This document shows, piece after piece, positions 1 through 7,923 of a DNA stretch of 64,000 nt (position 1 is its first letter; each line of letters opens with the position of its first letter). Made by a program: the position numbers and the translations under genes. The notes beneath the pieces are model-generated. The model saw nothing but the letters and a program-made list of their open reading frames with translations, did not search any database and was not told the DNA's origin. This DNA comes from Agromyces rhizosphaerae (GTDB taxonomy: Bacteria; Actinomycetota; Actinomycetes; Actinomycetales; Microbacteriaceae). Location of the stretch: assembly GCF_027925245.1 (NCBI RefSeq), contig NZ_BSDP01000001.1, positions 1,240,001 to 1,304,000 on the forward strand. Direction: 5' to 3'.

Positions 1-499
1 GACGATCATGCAGACCGCCGGATTCGAACTCGGCTCGGCCCTGCTGCTGACCGCGGTCGTCGCCATCGGGGCGGGGGTCGGGATGGTCGTAGGCGGACGG
101 GTGGCGGATGCCGTCGGTCCGAAGCTCGTGACCGTCGTGGCGTTCGCCTCCGGTGCGGCGAGCCTCGTCCTCATCGCGCAGGGTCCGCCGCTGTGGGCAC
201 TGCTCCCGCTCATGCTGGTGTGCGGATTCGGCCTGAACGGCACGCAGGCGCTCATCAACGCGTTCGTGCTTGCGAGGTACCCGGCGGACGTGCGTGGAAC
301 CGGGCTGAGCTGGACGCTCGCGGTCGGTCGGGCGGGTGCGATCCTCGGGCCCGTCCTCGGGGCGGCGGTGCTGTCGTCGGGACTCGCCGTGCAGTGGAAC
401 TTCTACGCGTTCGCCGTCGTCGGCGTCTCGGGCGCGGTGCTTGCGCTCTGCGTGCCGGCGAGCCGTGACTACGCGTCCCGGGCCGCGGACTCGCGATAG
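1..499 (+). CDS. MFS transporter, C-terminal part (5' truncated by window edge)
   Basis: Only the last 160-odd residues are present; the frame is open to the left edge, so the start lies outside the window. The visible part has alternating hydrophobic helices and the loop GGRVADAVGPK, which fits the G-x-x-x-D-R/K-x-G-R/K type loop between helices of major facilitator proteins. It is followed by helices containing GFGLNGTQALINAF and GRAGAILGPVLGA, as in the second half of aromatic-acid/H+ symporter-like members. Its 3' end overlaps the convergent NmrA gene by 31 bases. Given the catabolic genes alongside, import of an aromatic acid is an inference. Subfamily assignment is uncertain because half of the protein is missing. 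Confidence 0.8.
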   Translation, partial: TIMQTAGFELGSALLLTAVVAIGAGVGMVVGGRVADAVGPKLVTVVAFASGAASLVLIAQGPPLWALLPLMLVCGFGLNGTQALINAFVLARYPADVRGTGLSWTLAVGRAGAILGPVLGAAVLSSGLAVQWNFYAFAVVGVSGAVLALCVPASRDYASRAADSR

Positions 500-1356
500 G
501 CCGACCACTCGCGCCGCACGAACGCGGCGAACGACGTGGGCTCGCGACCGAGGAGCCAGGTGAGCACGTTCGCGTTCCCGACGAAGTCGGACGCGCTGTA
601 GCGCGCGCTGATGGAGCGCAGGACGCGCAGCTCGTGCGCTGCCGACGCGGGGTCGCGGTCGCCGAGCCATGCCGCCGCGTAGGTGTCGGCGTCGATCCGT
701 CGTGCCCGCACGGGCCGGTCGAGCACGTCGGCGATGATCGCGGCGAGTTCATGGGCCGTCCAGCGACCTGGCGCGACCAGCTCGTACGTCGCCGCGGCGT
801 GCCGCGCCGGGTCGTTCAGCGCCATCACGGCGACGTCCGTGACGTCGTCGAGGTCGACCAGGCTCTGCCGCCGCTCCAGCGCCCAGGAGAGCTCGAAGTC
901 CCCTCCGGCGAACACCGGCCGCAGCTTCAGCGGCAGCATGTAGTTGGAGGGCTGCAGGATCGTGAACTCCAGCCCGGACCCGAGCAGGTGCTCCTCCACG
1001 TCGCGCTTGATCTCGTGCTGCACGAGATCGGTGACGATCGAATGCAGCACCGAGCTGAACACGAAGTGCTCCACGCCCTCCGCGCGTGCCGCATCGATGA
1101 GGCCGATGCCCATGCGCCGCTCGCCGGGGCTGAGGGTCGCACCTACGTGGTAGATGCGGTCGACCCCTCGGGCCGCACGACGCTGCACCGCCGGATCGGC
1201 GAGGTCGCCGACGACGACGTCCTGGACGCCGAGTGCGCGCAGGCCTGCGGCGGATGCCTCTGATTGGACGACGCCGCGCACCGACGCTCCCGACCGCAGG
1301 AGCTTCGGCACGAGGAGTCGACCCTGGTTGCCCGCCGCGGCGGTGACGAGGATCAC
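469..1356 (-). CDS. NmrA-like NAD(P)-binding protein (atypical SDR)
   Basis: A 295-residue protein with an N-terminal Rossmann start (MILVTAAAGNQG, residues 1-12, a GxxG-type dinucleotide loop) and the NmrA/NAD(P)H-azoreductase-like pattern of FSSVLHS near residue 100 and LQPSNYM near residue 135. It lacks a clear YxxxK catalytic pair, so it may act as a reductase on a quinone or carbonyl, or as a redox sensor. It is the last gene of a leftward operon: its ATG overlaps the stop of the upstream amidohydrolase by 4 bases (ATGA), implying translational coupling. It is a distant paralogue of the NmrA protein at 3779-4651. The substrate is unknown. Confidence 0.8.
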   Translation of the reverse strand: MILVTAAAGNQGRLLVPKLLRSGASVRGVVQSEASAAGLRALGVQDVVVGDLADPAVQRRAARGVDRIYHVGATLSPGERRMGIGLIDAARAEGVEHFVFSSVLHSIVTDLVQHEIKRDVEEHLLGSGLEFTILQPSNYMLPLKLRPVFAGGDFELSWALERRQSLVDLDDVTDVAVMALNDPARHAAATYELVAPGRWTAHELAAIIADVLDRPVRARRIDADTYAAAWLGDRDPASAAHELRVLRSISARYSASDFVGNANVLTWLLGREPTSFAAFVRREWSAYRESAARDA

Positions 1357-2435
1357 GCGTCGCCCACGACGCGGTCGCCTGCGATCCAGACGCCGCGGAT
1401 GCCGCGCGTCGCCGCGATGTCGATCGTGGGGTCGGCGTCGAGCAGCACGAGGTCTGCGCGCAGCCCCGGAGCGATGCGGCCGCGGTCGGCGAGACCGAAG
1501 TGGTCGGCGGCCGTGGACGTGGCGGCGCGCAGCGCGTCCACGGGGCTGAGGCCCGCGTCCACCAGGAGGGCGAGCTCGTCGTGGAGGCTCGAGCCGTGCT
1601 CCGGCGAGGCCGGCGCGGCCGGCGTCTCGTTCGCGTCGGTCCCCGCGATGACGGGGACGCGCGCCGCGTGCAGGGTGCGCACCGACGCGCGTGCGGGATC
1701 GTACCTGGGACCGGGCGCGCCCGTCGCGGCCGCACGCTCGACGATCGCCCGCATCATCGTGAGCGTCGGCACGACCACGCGCCCCGACTCGGCCAGTCGC
1801 GCCGCCTGCGCAGCATCGATCGCCCGGTCGAGCGGGACGTGCGTGAGCACGTCGACGCCGGCGCGCTCGGCCAGGTCCACCGCGTCGGAGCGCGACGCGT
1901 GGGCCACGGTCCGCAGCCCCGCGCGATGCGCGGCGTCGACGAGGGCCTCGACGGTCTCCCGATCGAACCCGGGCAGGTCGACGACGATCTTGAGGTAGTC
2001 GGCGCCCTGCGCGATCCGGCGAGCGACGGCGTCCGCGGCATCCGCGACGCCGGCGACATGCGTCTCGGACGCACCGGGCATCGCCGACATGCGACGTGCG
2101 TGCGCGCTCGTCGGGGAGGTGAGGGCGAGCATGGCGCTGCGGATGTCGGCGACTCCCGCCCGGCCCCGCATCGACGCCACCAGCTGCGGCGGCGAGCTCA
2201 TGTCGAGCGCCGTGGTGACGCCCGAGGCGGCGAGCAGCTCCTGCGTCCGCGGACCGGCCAGGTGGACGTGGGCGTCGATGAGGCCCGGGATGAGGAACCC
2301 GCCCCCGGCGGCGACCTCCGACCCGGATCCGTGCTGCGCGGCGTCCGCGATGCTCCCGTCGACGATCGCCAGGTCGGCGGGATCGCCGAACCGCTCGCCG
2401 TCGAACACGCGGACGCCGCGCAGCAGGGTGGTCAT
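1353..2435 (-). CDS. Amidohydrolase family protein (imidazolonepropionase/prolidase-like)
   Basis: A 360-residue metal-dependent hydrolase of the amidohydrolase superfamily. The N-terminal beta-sandwich leads into the metal motif PGLIDAHVHLAG (H56, H58). Further candidate ligands are K149 in DYLKIVV (possible carboxylated lysine), H179 in AHASR, H199 in THVPLD and D267 in AGTDANE. The C-terminal GRIAPGLRADLVLLDADP returns to the beta-sandwich. This set is typical of binuclear imidazolonepropionase/Xaa-Pro dipeptidase-type enzymes, which open cyclic amides, lactones or dipeptides. It is cotranscribed with an alpha/beta hydrolase (1-base TGATG overlap) and an NmrA protein. A paralogue lies at 15570-16712. 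The substrate is not evident; opening of a lactone or other cyclic intermediate is inference. Confidence 0.88.
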   Translation of the reverse strand: MTTLLRGVRVFDGERFGDPADLAIVDGSIADAAQHGSGSEVAAGGGFLIPGLIDAHVHLAGPRTQELLAASGVTTALDMSSPPQLVASMRGRAGVADIRSAMLALTSPTSAHARRMSAMPGASETHVAGVADAADAVARRIAQGADYLKIVVDLPGFDRETVEALVDAAHRAGLRTVAHASRSDAVDLAERAGVDVLTHVPLDRAIDAAQAARLAESGRVVVPTLTMMRAIVERAAATGAPGPRYDPARASVRTLHAARVPVIAGTDANETPAAPASPEHGSSLHDELALLVDAGLSPVDALRAATSTAADHFGLADRGRIAPGLRADLVLLDADPTIDIAATRGIRGVWIAGDRVVGDA

Positions 2436-3310
2436 CAGGCGACCGCTGCCTTCGCGACCTCGCGGGCGAACTCGAGCTGGCTGCGCTGGAAGTCGGCTCC
2501 CGGCGAGTGGAAGTCGATGCAGTGCCCGGAACCCCTCTGGAGATCGATGTCGACCGACGGCGCGGACGTGAAGCCCGCTCGGTACTGGTCGACCTCGCCC
2601 TCGTCGGTCACCCAGAGCGCGTCGAACTCACCCTGTCGGTGGTGCACGGGCACCTCGACCGCGGCGCACATCTCGGCGCGACGCTCGATCCAGCCGCCGG
2701 TGATGTCGAGCAGCTCGACCTTCGGCACCAGCGTGTTCGACGGGTGGCTCGCGGCCGGCATGTCCGCGCCGAAGGTACCCGCGGGTCCGAACATGACCTG
2801 GTCCTTCATCGGCACCGGAAGGTCGATCATCGGGATCGGGGGCAGCGACTCCCAGGCGCCGCGCGACTCCTGCGGCACACGGACGAGGCAGCCGGACGTG
2901 GCCAGGCCGAGCAGCGGCCAGGATGGCTTCGATGCGGCGATCGCGGTGGCGACCGCGCCGCCGATCGAGTGACCGAGCAGCACGACGCCCGGCGCACCGT
3001 CGCCGTACTGCTCCCAGATCGAGCCGATCGCCTCGCCGAGGAGCTCGGCGTTCGCGAGGATGATGGAGTCGTCGGTCTCGAGCGGATCGGACCCGACGTA
3101 GTTCGGCCGGTCCAGGCCGATGACCGGCACGCCCTCGTCGGCCGCGCGATCGAGCAGCGAGTACCCCGGGATGTCGAAGTACTCGGAGGTGTAGGTGCCG
3201 CCGTGCAGGGCGATGACGAGCGGCGCCCCGGCCGCTCGTTCGAGGCCCTCGAGGTTCGAGCGTCCGCTGTAGGCGCGTCCTGCGTGGGTGTGGGTGAACG
3301 GAGTGGACAT
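2435..3310 (-). CDS. Alpha/beta hydrolase
   Basis: A 291-residue alpha/beta-hydrolase fold protein. The oxyanion region is ALHGG (34-38), the nucleophile elbow is GHSIG (113-117, Ser115), the acid is probably in GEFDALW (Glu228/Asp230) and the catalytic His is in GSGHCIDFH (His263). The family includes esterases, lactonases and C-C hydrolases. The start at 3310 is chosen because AAAGGA lies just upstream; the open frame to 3382 has no such site. It lies third in the leftward operon behind the NmrA and HIT genes, with a 1-base overlap to the amidohydrolase. Likely an esterase or meta-cleavage-type hydrolase within the catabolic pathway, with substrate unknown. Confidence 0.87.
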   Translation of the reverse strand: MSTPFTHTHAGRAYSGRSNLEGLERAAGAPLVIALHGGTYTSEYFDIPGYSLLDRAADEGVPVIGLDRPNYVGSDPLETDDSIILANAELLGEAIGSIWEQYGDGAPGVVLLGHSIGGAVATAIAASKPSWPLLGLATSGCLVRVPQESRGAWESLPPIPMIDLPVPMKDQVMFGPAGTFGADMPAASHPSNTLVPKVELLDITGGWIERRAEMCAAVEVPVHHRQGEFDALWVTDEGEVDQYRAGFTSAPSVDIDLQRGSGHCIDFHSPGADFQRSQLEFAREVAKAAVA

Positions 3311-3344
3311 CGTCGTCCTTTCGTGGTGTGGGTGGGGGGTCGGT

Positions 3345-3782
3345 TCAGGTTCGTGAGGCCGCAACGCGCGTGGAGATCGCATCTCCGACCGCCGCGGCGA
3401 TCGAGCGGGCTCGCGTCGGGTCGCGGTGGTCGGAGCGCATCGCCAGAATGGCCGCGCCGGTCAGGGTGGGATCGAGGTCGGCGGGGCGCGCGATCACCAG
3501 GAAGTGGAAGTGCCGGTGGTTCTCGCCGAAGCTGAGGAAGTAGACGTTCGGTGCGCCGGTGGCCTCCTGGACGGCGGTGGCGATGCGCTGGGACACGACC
3601 CCGAACTCCGCGGCGTCGGTCGCACTGAGGCCGCCCCAACCTTCTGCATGACGGCGCAGTCGAAGCACGAACCACCCGGGCACGTCGTACCCCTCGGCGA
3701 CTTCGCACGCCCATCGCTCGTCGCGGTAGACGATCGCCGACGCATCCGCGTGCTCGAGCTCGCACGGCAGGCAGCCGCTCAT
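3345..3782 (-). CDS. HIT-family (histidine triad) protein
   Basis: A 145-residue protein. The histidine triad is visible as HRHFHFL (His89, His91, His93), preceded by GENH; an N-terminal CLPC pair (residues 4 and 7) resembles the zinc-binding cysteines of some HIT hydrolases. HIT proteins hydrolyse nucleoside phosphoramidates, AMP conjugates or dinucleoside polyphosphates. The ATG overlaps the stop of the upstream NmrA gene by 4 bases (ATGA), so it belongs to this catabolic operon, an unusual setting for a HIT protein. The first hydrophobic slot of the triad is Arg90 rather than a hydrophobic residue. Function in the pathway is unknown; release of an adenylylated intermediate is only a guess. 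Confidence 0.85.
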   Translation of the reverse strand: MSGCLPCELEHADASAIVYRDERWACEVAEGYDVPGWFVLRLRRHAEGWGGLSATDAAEFGVVSQRIATAVQEATGAPNVYFLSFGENHRHFHFLVIARPADLDPTLTGAAILAMRSDHRDPTRARSIAAAVGDAISTRVAASRT

Positions 3783-4651
3783 GCGCGCACCCCCGCCGGC
3801 TCGAGTACCTCGTCGAGGAACGCCTCGACCGAGCGGGCGGGCCGGCCAGTGACGTCCTCCACCGTGTCGGTGACGAACTCCGACTCCCCGGCCCGGAACA
3901 GCTCGTACATCTCCGCGAAGTGGTCGGCCTCCCACTCCGGAGTGCCGCGCTCGACGAGCGATGCCCGCACCTGGGCGGGGGTGACCTCCACCACGTCGAC
4001 CGGTTCGCCACGGCGTTCGGCGACCAGATCGGCGATCTCCGCGTAGGTGACGGCGCGCGGCCCGGTGAGTGAGAGCGTGCGGCCGTCCCAGTCCCGGGCG
4101 AGCAGCACGCGCGCCGCGACGGCGCCGACGTCCCGCGCGTCGATGAGGCTGATGCCTGCGGCCCCGAGGGGGTTCATGAGCTTCCCCGTCGCGGCGAGCA
4201 CCGGGAGCATGAGTCGCCCGACGAGCACCTGGAGGAAGGAGTTCGGCCGCAGGATCACGAAGGGCTGGCCGCTCTCCTGCAGCACCCGCTCCACCTCCCA
4301 GTGCTGGCGGCACGCGTGCGGGCCGTCCGGCGTGATCGCCGAACTGGTCCCCGAGACCTTGACGATGCGTGCACCCGTCCGACGCAGTTCCCGGATGACG
4401 CGCAGCTGCGTGTCGGCCATGTCGAACGCGTGCGGTGAAAGGAGGAAGACCGTTTCGATCCCGTGCATCGACGCGAGCAACGCTCCCGGGTCGGTCATGT
4501 CTCCGGGGACGATCTCGGGGTCGTCGCCGAGGACCTCGCGAGCACGCTGCACATCGCGCGCAAGGACCCTCGGGGGCCGGCCGGCGGCCACGAGTTCGGT
4601 GACGACGTGACGGCCGACGTTCCCCGTGGCGCCCAGGATGAGTACAGACAT
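3779..4651 (-). CDS. NmrA-family NAD(P)-dependent oxidoreductase
   Basis: About 290 residues with the Rossmann loop GATGNVG near the N terminus and the NmrA/azoreductase-like layout: FLLSPH near residue 70, KVSGTSS near 100, ILRPNSFLQ near 135 and a C-terminal AFLDEVL helix. These proteins usually reduce quinones or azo dyes with NAD(P)H, or act as sensors. Two adjacent ATGs exist (4654 and 4651); the second has better spacing from AAGGA. It is the first gene of the NmrA-HIT-hydrolase-amidohydrolase-NmrA operon. An AT-rich dyad 24 bases upstream (4675-4682) resembles sites ahead of the thiamine-enzyme operon and the ABC transporter, suggesting control by the neighbouring GntR protein. Confidence 0.85.
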   Translation of the reverse strand: MSVLILGATGNVGRHVVTELVAAGRPPRVLARDVQRAREVLGDDPEIVPGDMTDPGALLASMHGIETVFLLSPHAFDMADTQLRVIRELRRTGARIVKVSGTSSAITPDGPHACRQHWEVERVLQESGQPFVILRPNSFLQVLVGRLMLPVLAATGKLMNPLGAAGISLIDARDVGAVAARVLLARDWDGRTLSLTGPRAVTYAEIADLVAERRGEPVDVVEVTPAQVRASLVERGTPEWEADHFAEMYELFRAGESEFVTDTVEDVTGRPARSVEAFLDEVLEPAGVRA

Positions 4652-4664
4652 CATTGTCCTTCGC

Positions 4665-4683
4665 TATTCGCTACGATATATCC
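4665..4683. promoter_or_regulatory. AT-rich dyad, putative GntR operator (site B)
   Basis: Sequence TATTCGCTACGATATATCC, with an 8-bp palindrome GATATATC at 4675-4682, lies between the GntR gene and the NmrA operon. It matches site C (28234-28252) at 16 of 19 positions. Such AT-rich words stand out in this GC-rich background. Assignment to the GntR protein is inference from position. Confidence 0.55.
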
Positions 4684-4724
4684 TGAATGTTACGCATGCG
4701 TCGCGATCAGCACAAGCCTCGGCG

Positions 4725-5411
4725 TCAGCGTTGCTCGAGCGCGTCGATGTGCGTGCGGATCTTCTCCTCGTTCGCGGCGAGGTGCTCGCGGAGCAGTCGT
4801 TCCATCGACTTCGGGTCATCGGCCAGCGCGGCGTCGAGGAGGACCTTGTGGGTCTCGTAGCGCCGAGCGCGCTCCGCCTCAGTGATCGGCGTCGGGTCGA
4901 ACACCAGGTGGGTGTACCGCTCTGCCGCCATCCAGATGGTGTGCAGGATGCGGTCGTCCCACTCGTTGGCCGCTGGGTGCACGAGGGCCTCGTGGAAGTC
5001 GTAGTGCGCCTGCCAGGCGATCTCGGGCTCCGGGTTGCGGGTGCGCTCCAGCAGCGCCTCGAGCCGAGCGACCTCGTCGGGTCCCCGCTTGCCGGCGGAT
5101 GCCCCTGCGAGCGGGAGCTCCACCACGTAGCGAAGTCGATAGATCGCCGCGAGGTCTGCGCTGCTGAGCGGCGCGACGCTCGCGCTGCGGGCCTGCCGGA
5201 GGATGATCAGCCCCTGCGACTCGAGCCGCCGCAGCGCCTCTCGGATCGGGATGTGACTCACTCCGAGCTGGTCTGCGAGATCGCGGATCGAGAAGTTCTC
5301 CCCCGGCGCCAGCGCGCCGGTGAGTACGGCCCGCCGCACCTCCGCGGTCACGAGGTCGACCGCGGAGGCATTCGCCCCCGCAACGGAGCGGACCTGCGGT
5401 TCGATCGTCAT
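4725..5411 (-). CDS. GntR-family transcriptional regulator, FCD subfamily
   Basis: A 228-residue regulator with an N-terminal winged helix (about residues 15-75, including FSIRDLADQLGVSHIPIREALRRLE) and a helical FCD ligand domain. The FCD metal site is suggested by YDFHEALVHP, ETHKVLL and REHLAANEEK. FCD regulators usually bind carboxylic acids and repress catabolic genes. The start at 5411 is preferred because GGGAGG lies 5 bases upstream; ATG 5465 has no good site. It is divergent from the thiamine-enzyme operon, and an AGAATATATTCT palindrome sits between them. Related dyads ahead of the NmrA operon and the ABC transporter suggest it controls all three. Confidence 0.92.
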   Translation of the reverse strand: MTIEPQVRSVAGANASAVDLVTAEVRRAVLTGALAPGENFSIRDLADQLGVSHIPIREALRRLESQGLIILRQARSASVAPLSSADLAAIYRLRYVVELPLAGASAGKRGPDEVARLEALLERTRNPEPEIAWQAHYDFHEALVHPAANEWDDRILHTIWMAAERYTHLVFDPTPITEAERARRYETHKVLLDAALADDPKSMERLLREHLAANEEKIRTHIDALEQR

Positions 5412-5508
5412 GATTGCCTCCCACGGCGTCACGGCGTCCGCCCGGATCACATCGTGCCACGTCATGTTGCCGCCGCTTGCGATCCTCGCGAAGCCATCGC
5501 TAGTGTAT

Positions 5509-5520
5509 AGAATATATTCT
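5509..5520. promoter_or_regulatory. Perfect palindrome AGAATATATTCT, putative GntR operator (site A)
   Basis: A 12-bp perfect palindrome in the intergenic region between the GntR gene and the thiamine-enzyme operon, 21 bases ahead of the latter's ATG. The 10-bp core GAATATATTC recurs at 28243-28252, and a degenerate copy lies at 4674-4683. The AT content also makes it a possible -10 region, so binding here would block transcription of the operon. The regulator assignment is inference. Confidence 0.6.
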
Positions 5521-5541
5521 CGTCGGAACAGGGAGGTTGCG

Positions 5542-7872
5542 ATGTCGATGATGACGCGAGAGCCCGACGTGCGCCACCTGGCGGCGCTGCAGGACGTCGA
5601 GCGCAAGGTGCTCTGGCTCTCGACGGCGATCGTCGATGCGGCGAACGCGCCGGCACGCCGCGACCCGGACGGCCTGAAGGTCGGCGGCCACCAGGCATCG
5701 TGCGCCTCGATGACCACGATCATGACCACGCTGTGGTTCACCACGCTGAGCAGCGAAGACCGCGTCTCGGTCAAGCCGCACGCGTCGCCGGTGCTGCACG
5801 CGATCAACTACCTGCTCGGTGAGCTCGAGGCCGAGCAGCTCGGCACGCTGCGTGCCTTCAAGGGCCTGCAGAGCTACCCCAGCAGGTCGAAGGACCCCGA
5901 CACGGTCGACTACTCGACGGGCTCGGTCGGCATCGGCGCCACCGCCCCCGTCTGGGGCGCCATCGCGCGTCGCTACTCGGCGGACACCGCGGGCGCGCCA
6001 CGCAGCCGCGGCCGCCAGTACAGCCTGGTCGGCGACGCCGAGCTCGACGAGGGCGCCGTATGGGAAGCGGTGCTCGACCCGACCGTGTCGGAGCTCGGCG
6101 AACTCGTGTGGATCGTCGACTTCAACCGCCAGTCGCTCGATCGCGTCGTACCGAACATCTCGGCGACCCGCCTGCAGGCGATGTTCCAGGCGGCCGGCTG
6201 GCAGGTGCTGACCCTGAAGTACGCCACGTTCCTGGCGGAGCTCTTCGAGACGCCCGGCGGCGAGCACCTCCAGCACCGCATCGACGAGATGTCGAACCCG
6301 GAGTACCAGCGTCTCCTGCGATGCTCCGCGACGGAGCTGCGCGAGCGCCTTCCGGGTGCGGGTCCGAACGCGGATGCGATCCGCGCGTTGCTCGACGGAC
6401 TCGACGACGCCGAGGTCGTGCGCGTGATCCGCGGCCTCGGCGGCCACGACATCCCCAGTCTCGTGGACGCGTTCGAGCGCATCGACGACTCGCGACCCAC
6501 CGTGATCTTCGCCTACACGATCAAGGGCAACGGCCTGCCCACGGCAGGGCACCCGCAGAACCACTCGGCCCTGCTGAAGCCCGACCAGCTGGCGCAGGTC
6601 GCCGCAGAGCTCGGTGAACGCATCGACGACCCCTGGCGCCGATTCGACCCGGACTCCGAGGCCGAGGCGCTCTGCGCGCGGGTCGCGGGCCGCCTGCGGC
6701 GCCCGCCCGTCCCGCAGCCGGGCACGCTCTCCATCCCGACCGACTTCGACCGGACGATCACCGGGCACGCCTCGACGCAGCAGGCCCTGGGTCGCCTGCT
6801 GCTCGACCTCACGCGGCGCGCACCCCAGGCGGCCTCCCGCGTGGTCACGGTCGCACCCGACGTGGCGTCGAGCACCAACCTGGGCGGCTGGGTCAACAAG
6901 GCGGGCGTCTGGTCACCGTCGCAGAAGACCGACTGGTTCGCCGACGACGCCGAGACGATCCTCCACTGGGACGAACGCCCGAGCGGGCAGCACATCGAGC
7001 TCGGCATCGCCGAGGTCAACCTGGTGTCGCTGCTCGGCGAACTCGGTGCGACCTGGAGCCGGTGGGGAGAGCCCCTGCTCCCGATCGGCACCCTCTACGA
7101 CCCGTTCGTGACCCGCGCGCTCGAGCCGTGGTCGTTCGGCGTCTACGGCGGCGGGCAATCGATCCTCGTCGGCACGCCGTCGGGCGTGACCCTGGCCGCC
7201 GAGGGCGGCGCGCACCAGTCGATCATCACGCCGTCGGTCGGCATCGAGCAGCCCGGCGTCGTGTCGTTCGAGCCGGCGTTCGTGCAGGACTTCGAATGGT
7301 GCATGCTGGACGCGCTCTCGCGGCTCGGGCGGCCCGACGGATCGTCGAGCTACTTCCGGCTCTCGTCGCGCGCGCTCGACCAGGCACTCGCCGCGGTGCC
7401 CGCCGACCCCGCCGGGCGGGACCGACGTCGTCGCCAGTCCGTCGCGGGCGGGTACGCCCTGCGGCGCACCGACGCCCCCGCCGTCACGCTCGTCGGCATG
7501 GGCGCGGTCGTGCCGGAGGCGCTGGCGGCGGCTGATCGGCTCGCCGAACTGGGCGTCGCCGCCGACGTGGTGTGCATCACGAGCGCCGACCGGATGTACC
7601 GTGCGGTCCGGGCCCGCGGCGGGCACGGCGACGGCGACCCGGCGATCGTCGAGCAGGTCTTCCCGGCCGAGCGCGCGACCCCGCTGGTGACGGTGCTCGA
7701 CGGGCATCCGCACACCCTCGCGTTCCTCGCCGGCATCCGTGGCGTGCGCAGCGTGAACCTCGGCGTGACCGAGTTCGGGCAGACCGGCACGCTCCAGGAG
7801 CTGTACCGACTCCACGGCATCGGCGCCGACGCGATCGTCGGTGCCGCCCTCGACCTCGTCGACCCCACCTGA
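5542..7872 (+). CDS. AceE-like thiamine-diphosphate enzyme (stand-alone pyruvate dehydrogenase E1/transketolase type)
   Basis: A 776-residue protein resembling homodimeric pyruvate dehydrogenase E1. The N-terminal transketolase-like domain has KPHASPVLHA (His80) and the TPP-Mg motif GDAELDEGAVWEA (164-176) ending in DFNRQSLD (Asn195), where AceE has GDGEMDE...CNLQRLDG. The second domain carries the Glu motif GQHIELGIAEVN expected to activate TPP. It is about 110 residues shorter than typical AceE, and the motif has GDA instead of GDG. No lipoyl E2 or E3 gene is nearby, so it probably acts alone as a 2-keto-acid decarboxylase, ligase or C-C lyase. The start has GGGAGG 5 bases upstream. It leads an operon with VOC, FAD hydroxylase and FAH genes. 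Substrate unknown. Confidence 0.88.
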   Translation: MSMMTREPDVRHLAALQDVERKVLWLSTAIVDAANAPARRDPDGLKVGGHQASCASMTTIMTTLWFTTLSSEDRVSVKPHASPVLHAINYLLGELEAEQLGTLRAFKGLQSYPSRSKDPDTVDYSTGSVGIGATAPVWGAIARRYSADTAGAPRSRGRQYSLVGDAELDEGAVWEAVLDPTVSELGELVWIVDFNRQSLDRVVPNISATRLQAMFQAAGWQVLTLKYATFLAELFETPGGEHLQHRIDEMSNPEYQRLLRCSATELRERLPGAGPNADAIRALLDGLDDAEVVRVIRGLGGHDIPSLVDAFERIDDSRPTVIFAYTIKGNGLPTAGHPQNHSALLKPDQLAQVAAELGERIDDPWRRFDPDSEAEALCARVAGRLRRPPVPQPGTLSIPTDFDRTITGHASTQQALGRLLLDLTRRAPQAASRVVTVAPDVASSTNLGGWVNKAGVWSPSQKTDWFADDAETILHWDERPSGQHIELGIAEVNLVSLLGELGATWSRWGEPLLPIGTLYDPFVTRALEPWSFGVYGGGQSILVGTPSGVTLAAEGGAHQSIITPSVGIEQPGVVSFEPAFVQDFEWCMLDALSRLGRPDGSSSYFRLSSRALDQALAAVPADPAGRDRRRRQSVAGGYALRRTDAPAVTLVGMGAVVPEALAAADRLAELGVAADVVCITSADRMYRAVRARGGHGDGDPAIVEQVFPAERATPLVTVLDGHPHTLAFLAGIRGVRSVNLGVTEFGQTGTLQELYRLHGIGADAIVGAALDLVDPT

Positions 7873-7923
7873 CCCCGACCCGCTCGACCCACCCACCCAC
7901 CCCCGATCTCGAAGGAGAGATAC

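Noticed and set aside
3311..3382. Extended N terminus of the alpha/beta hydrolase (24 extra residues)
   Set aside because: The extension is His/Pro-rich and the internal ATG at 3310 has a good ribosome site.
5412..5465. Upstream start for the GntR regulator (17 extra residues)
   Set aside because: GGGAGG precedes ATG 5411, while the upstream ATG has no ribosome site and the extension has no family match.
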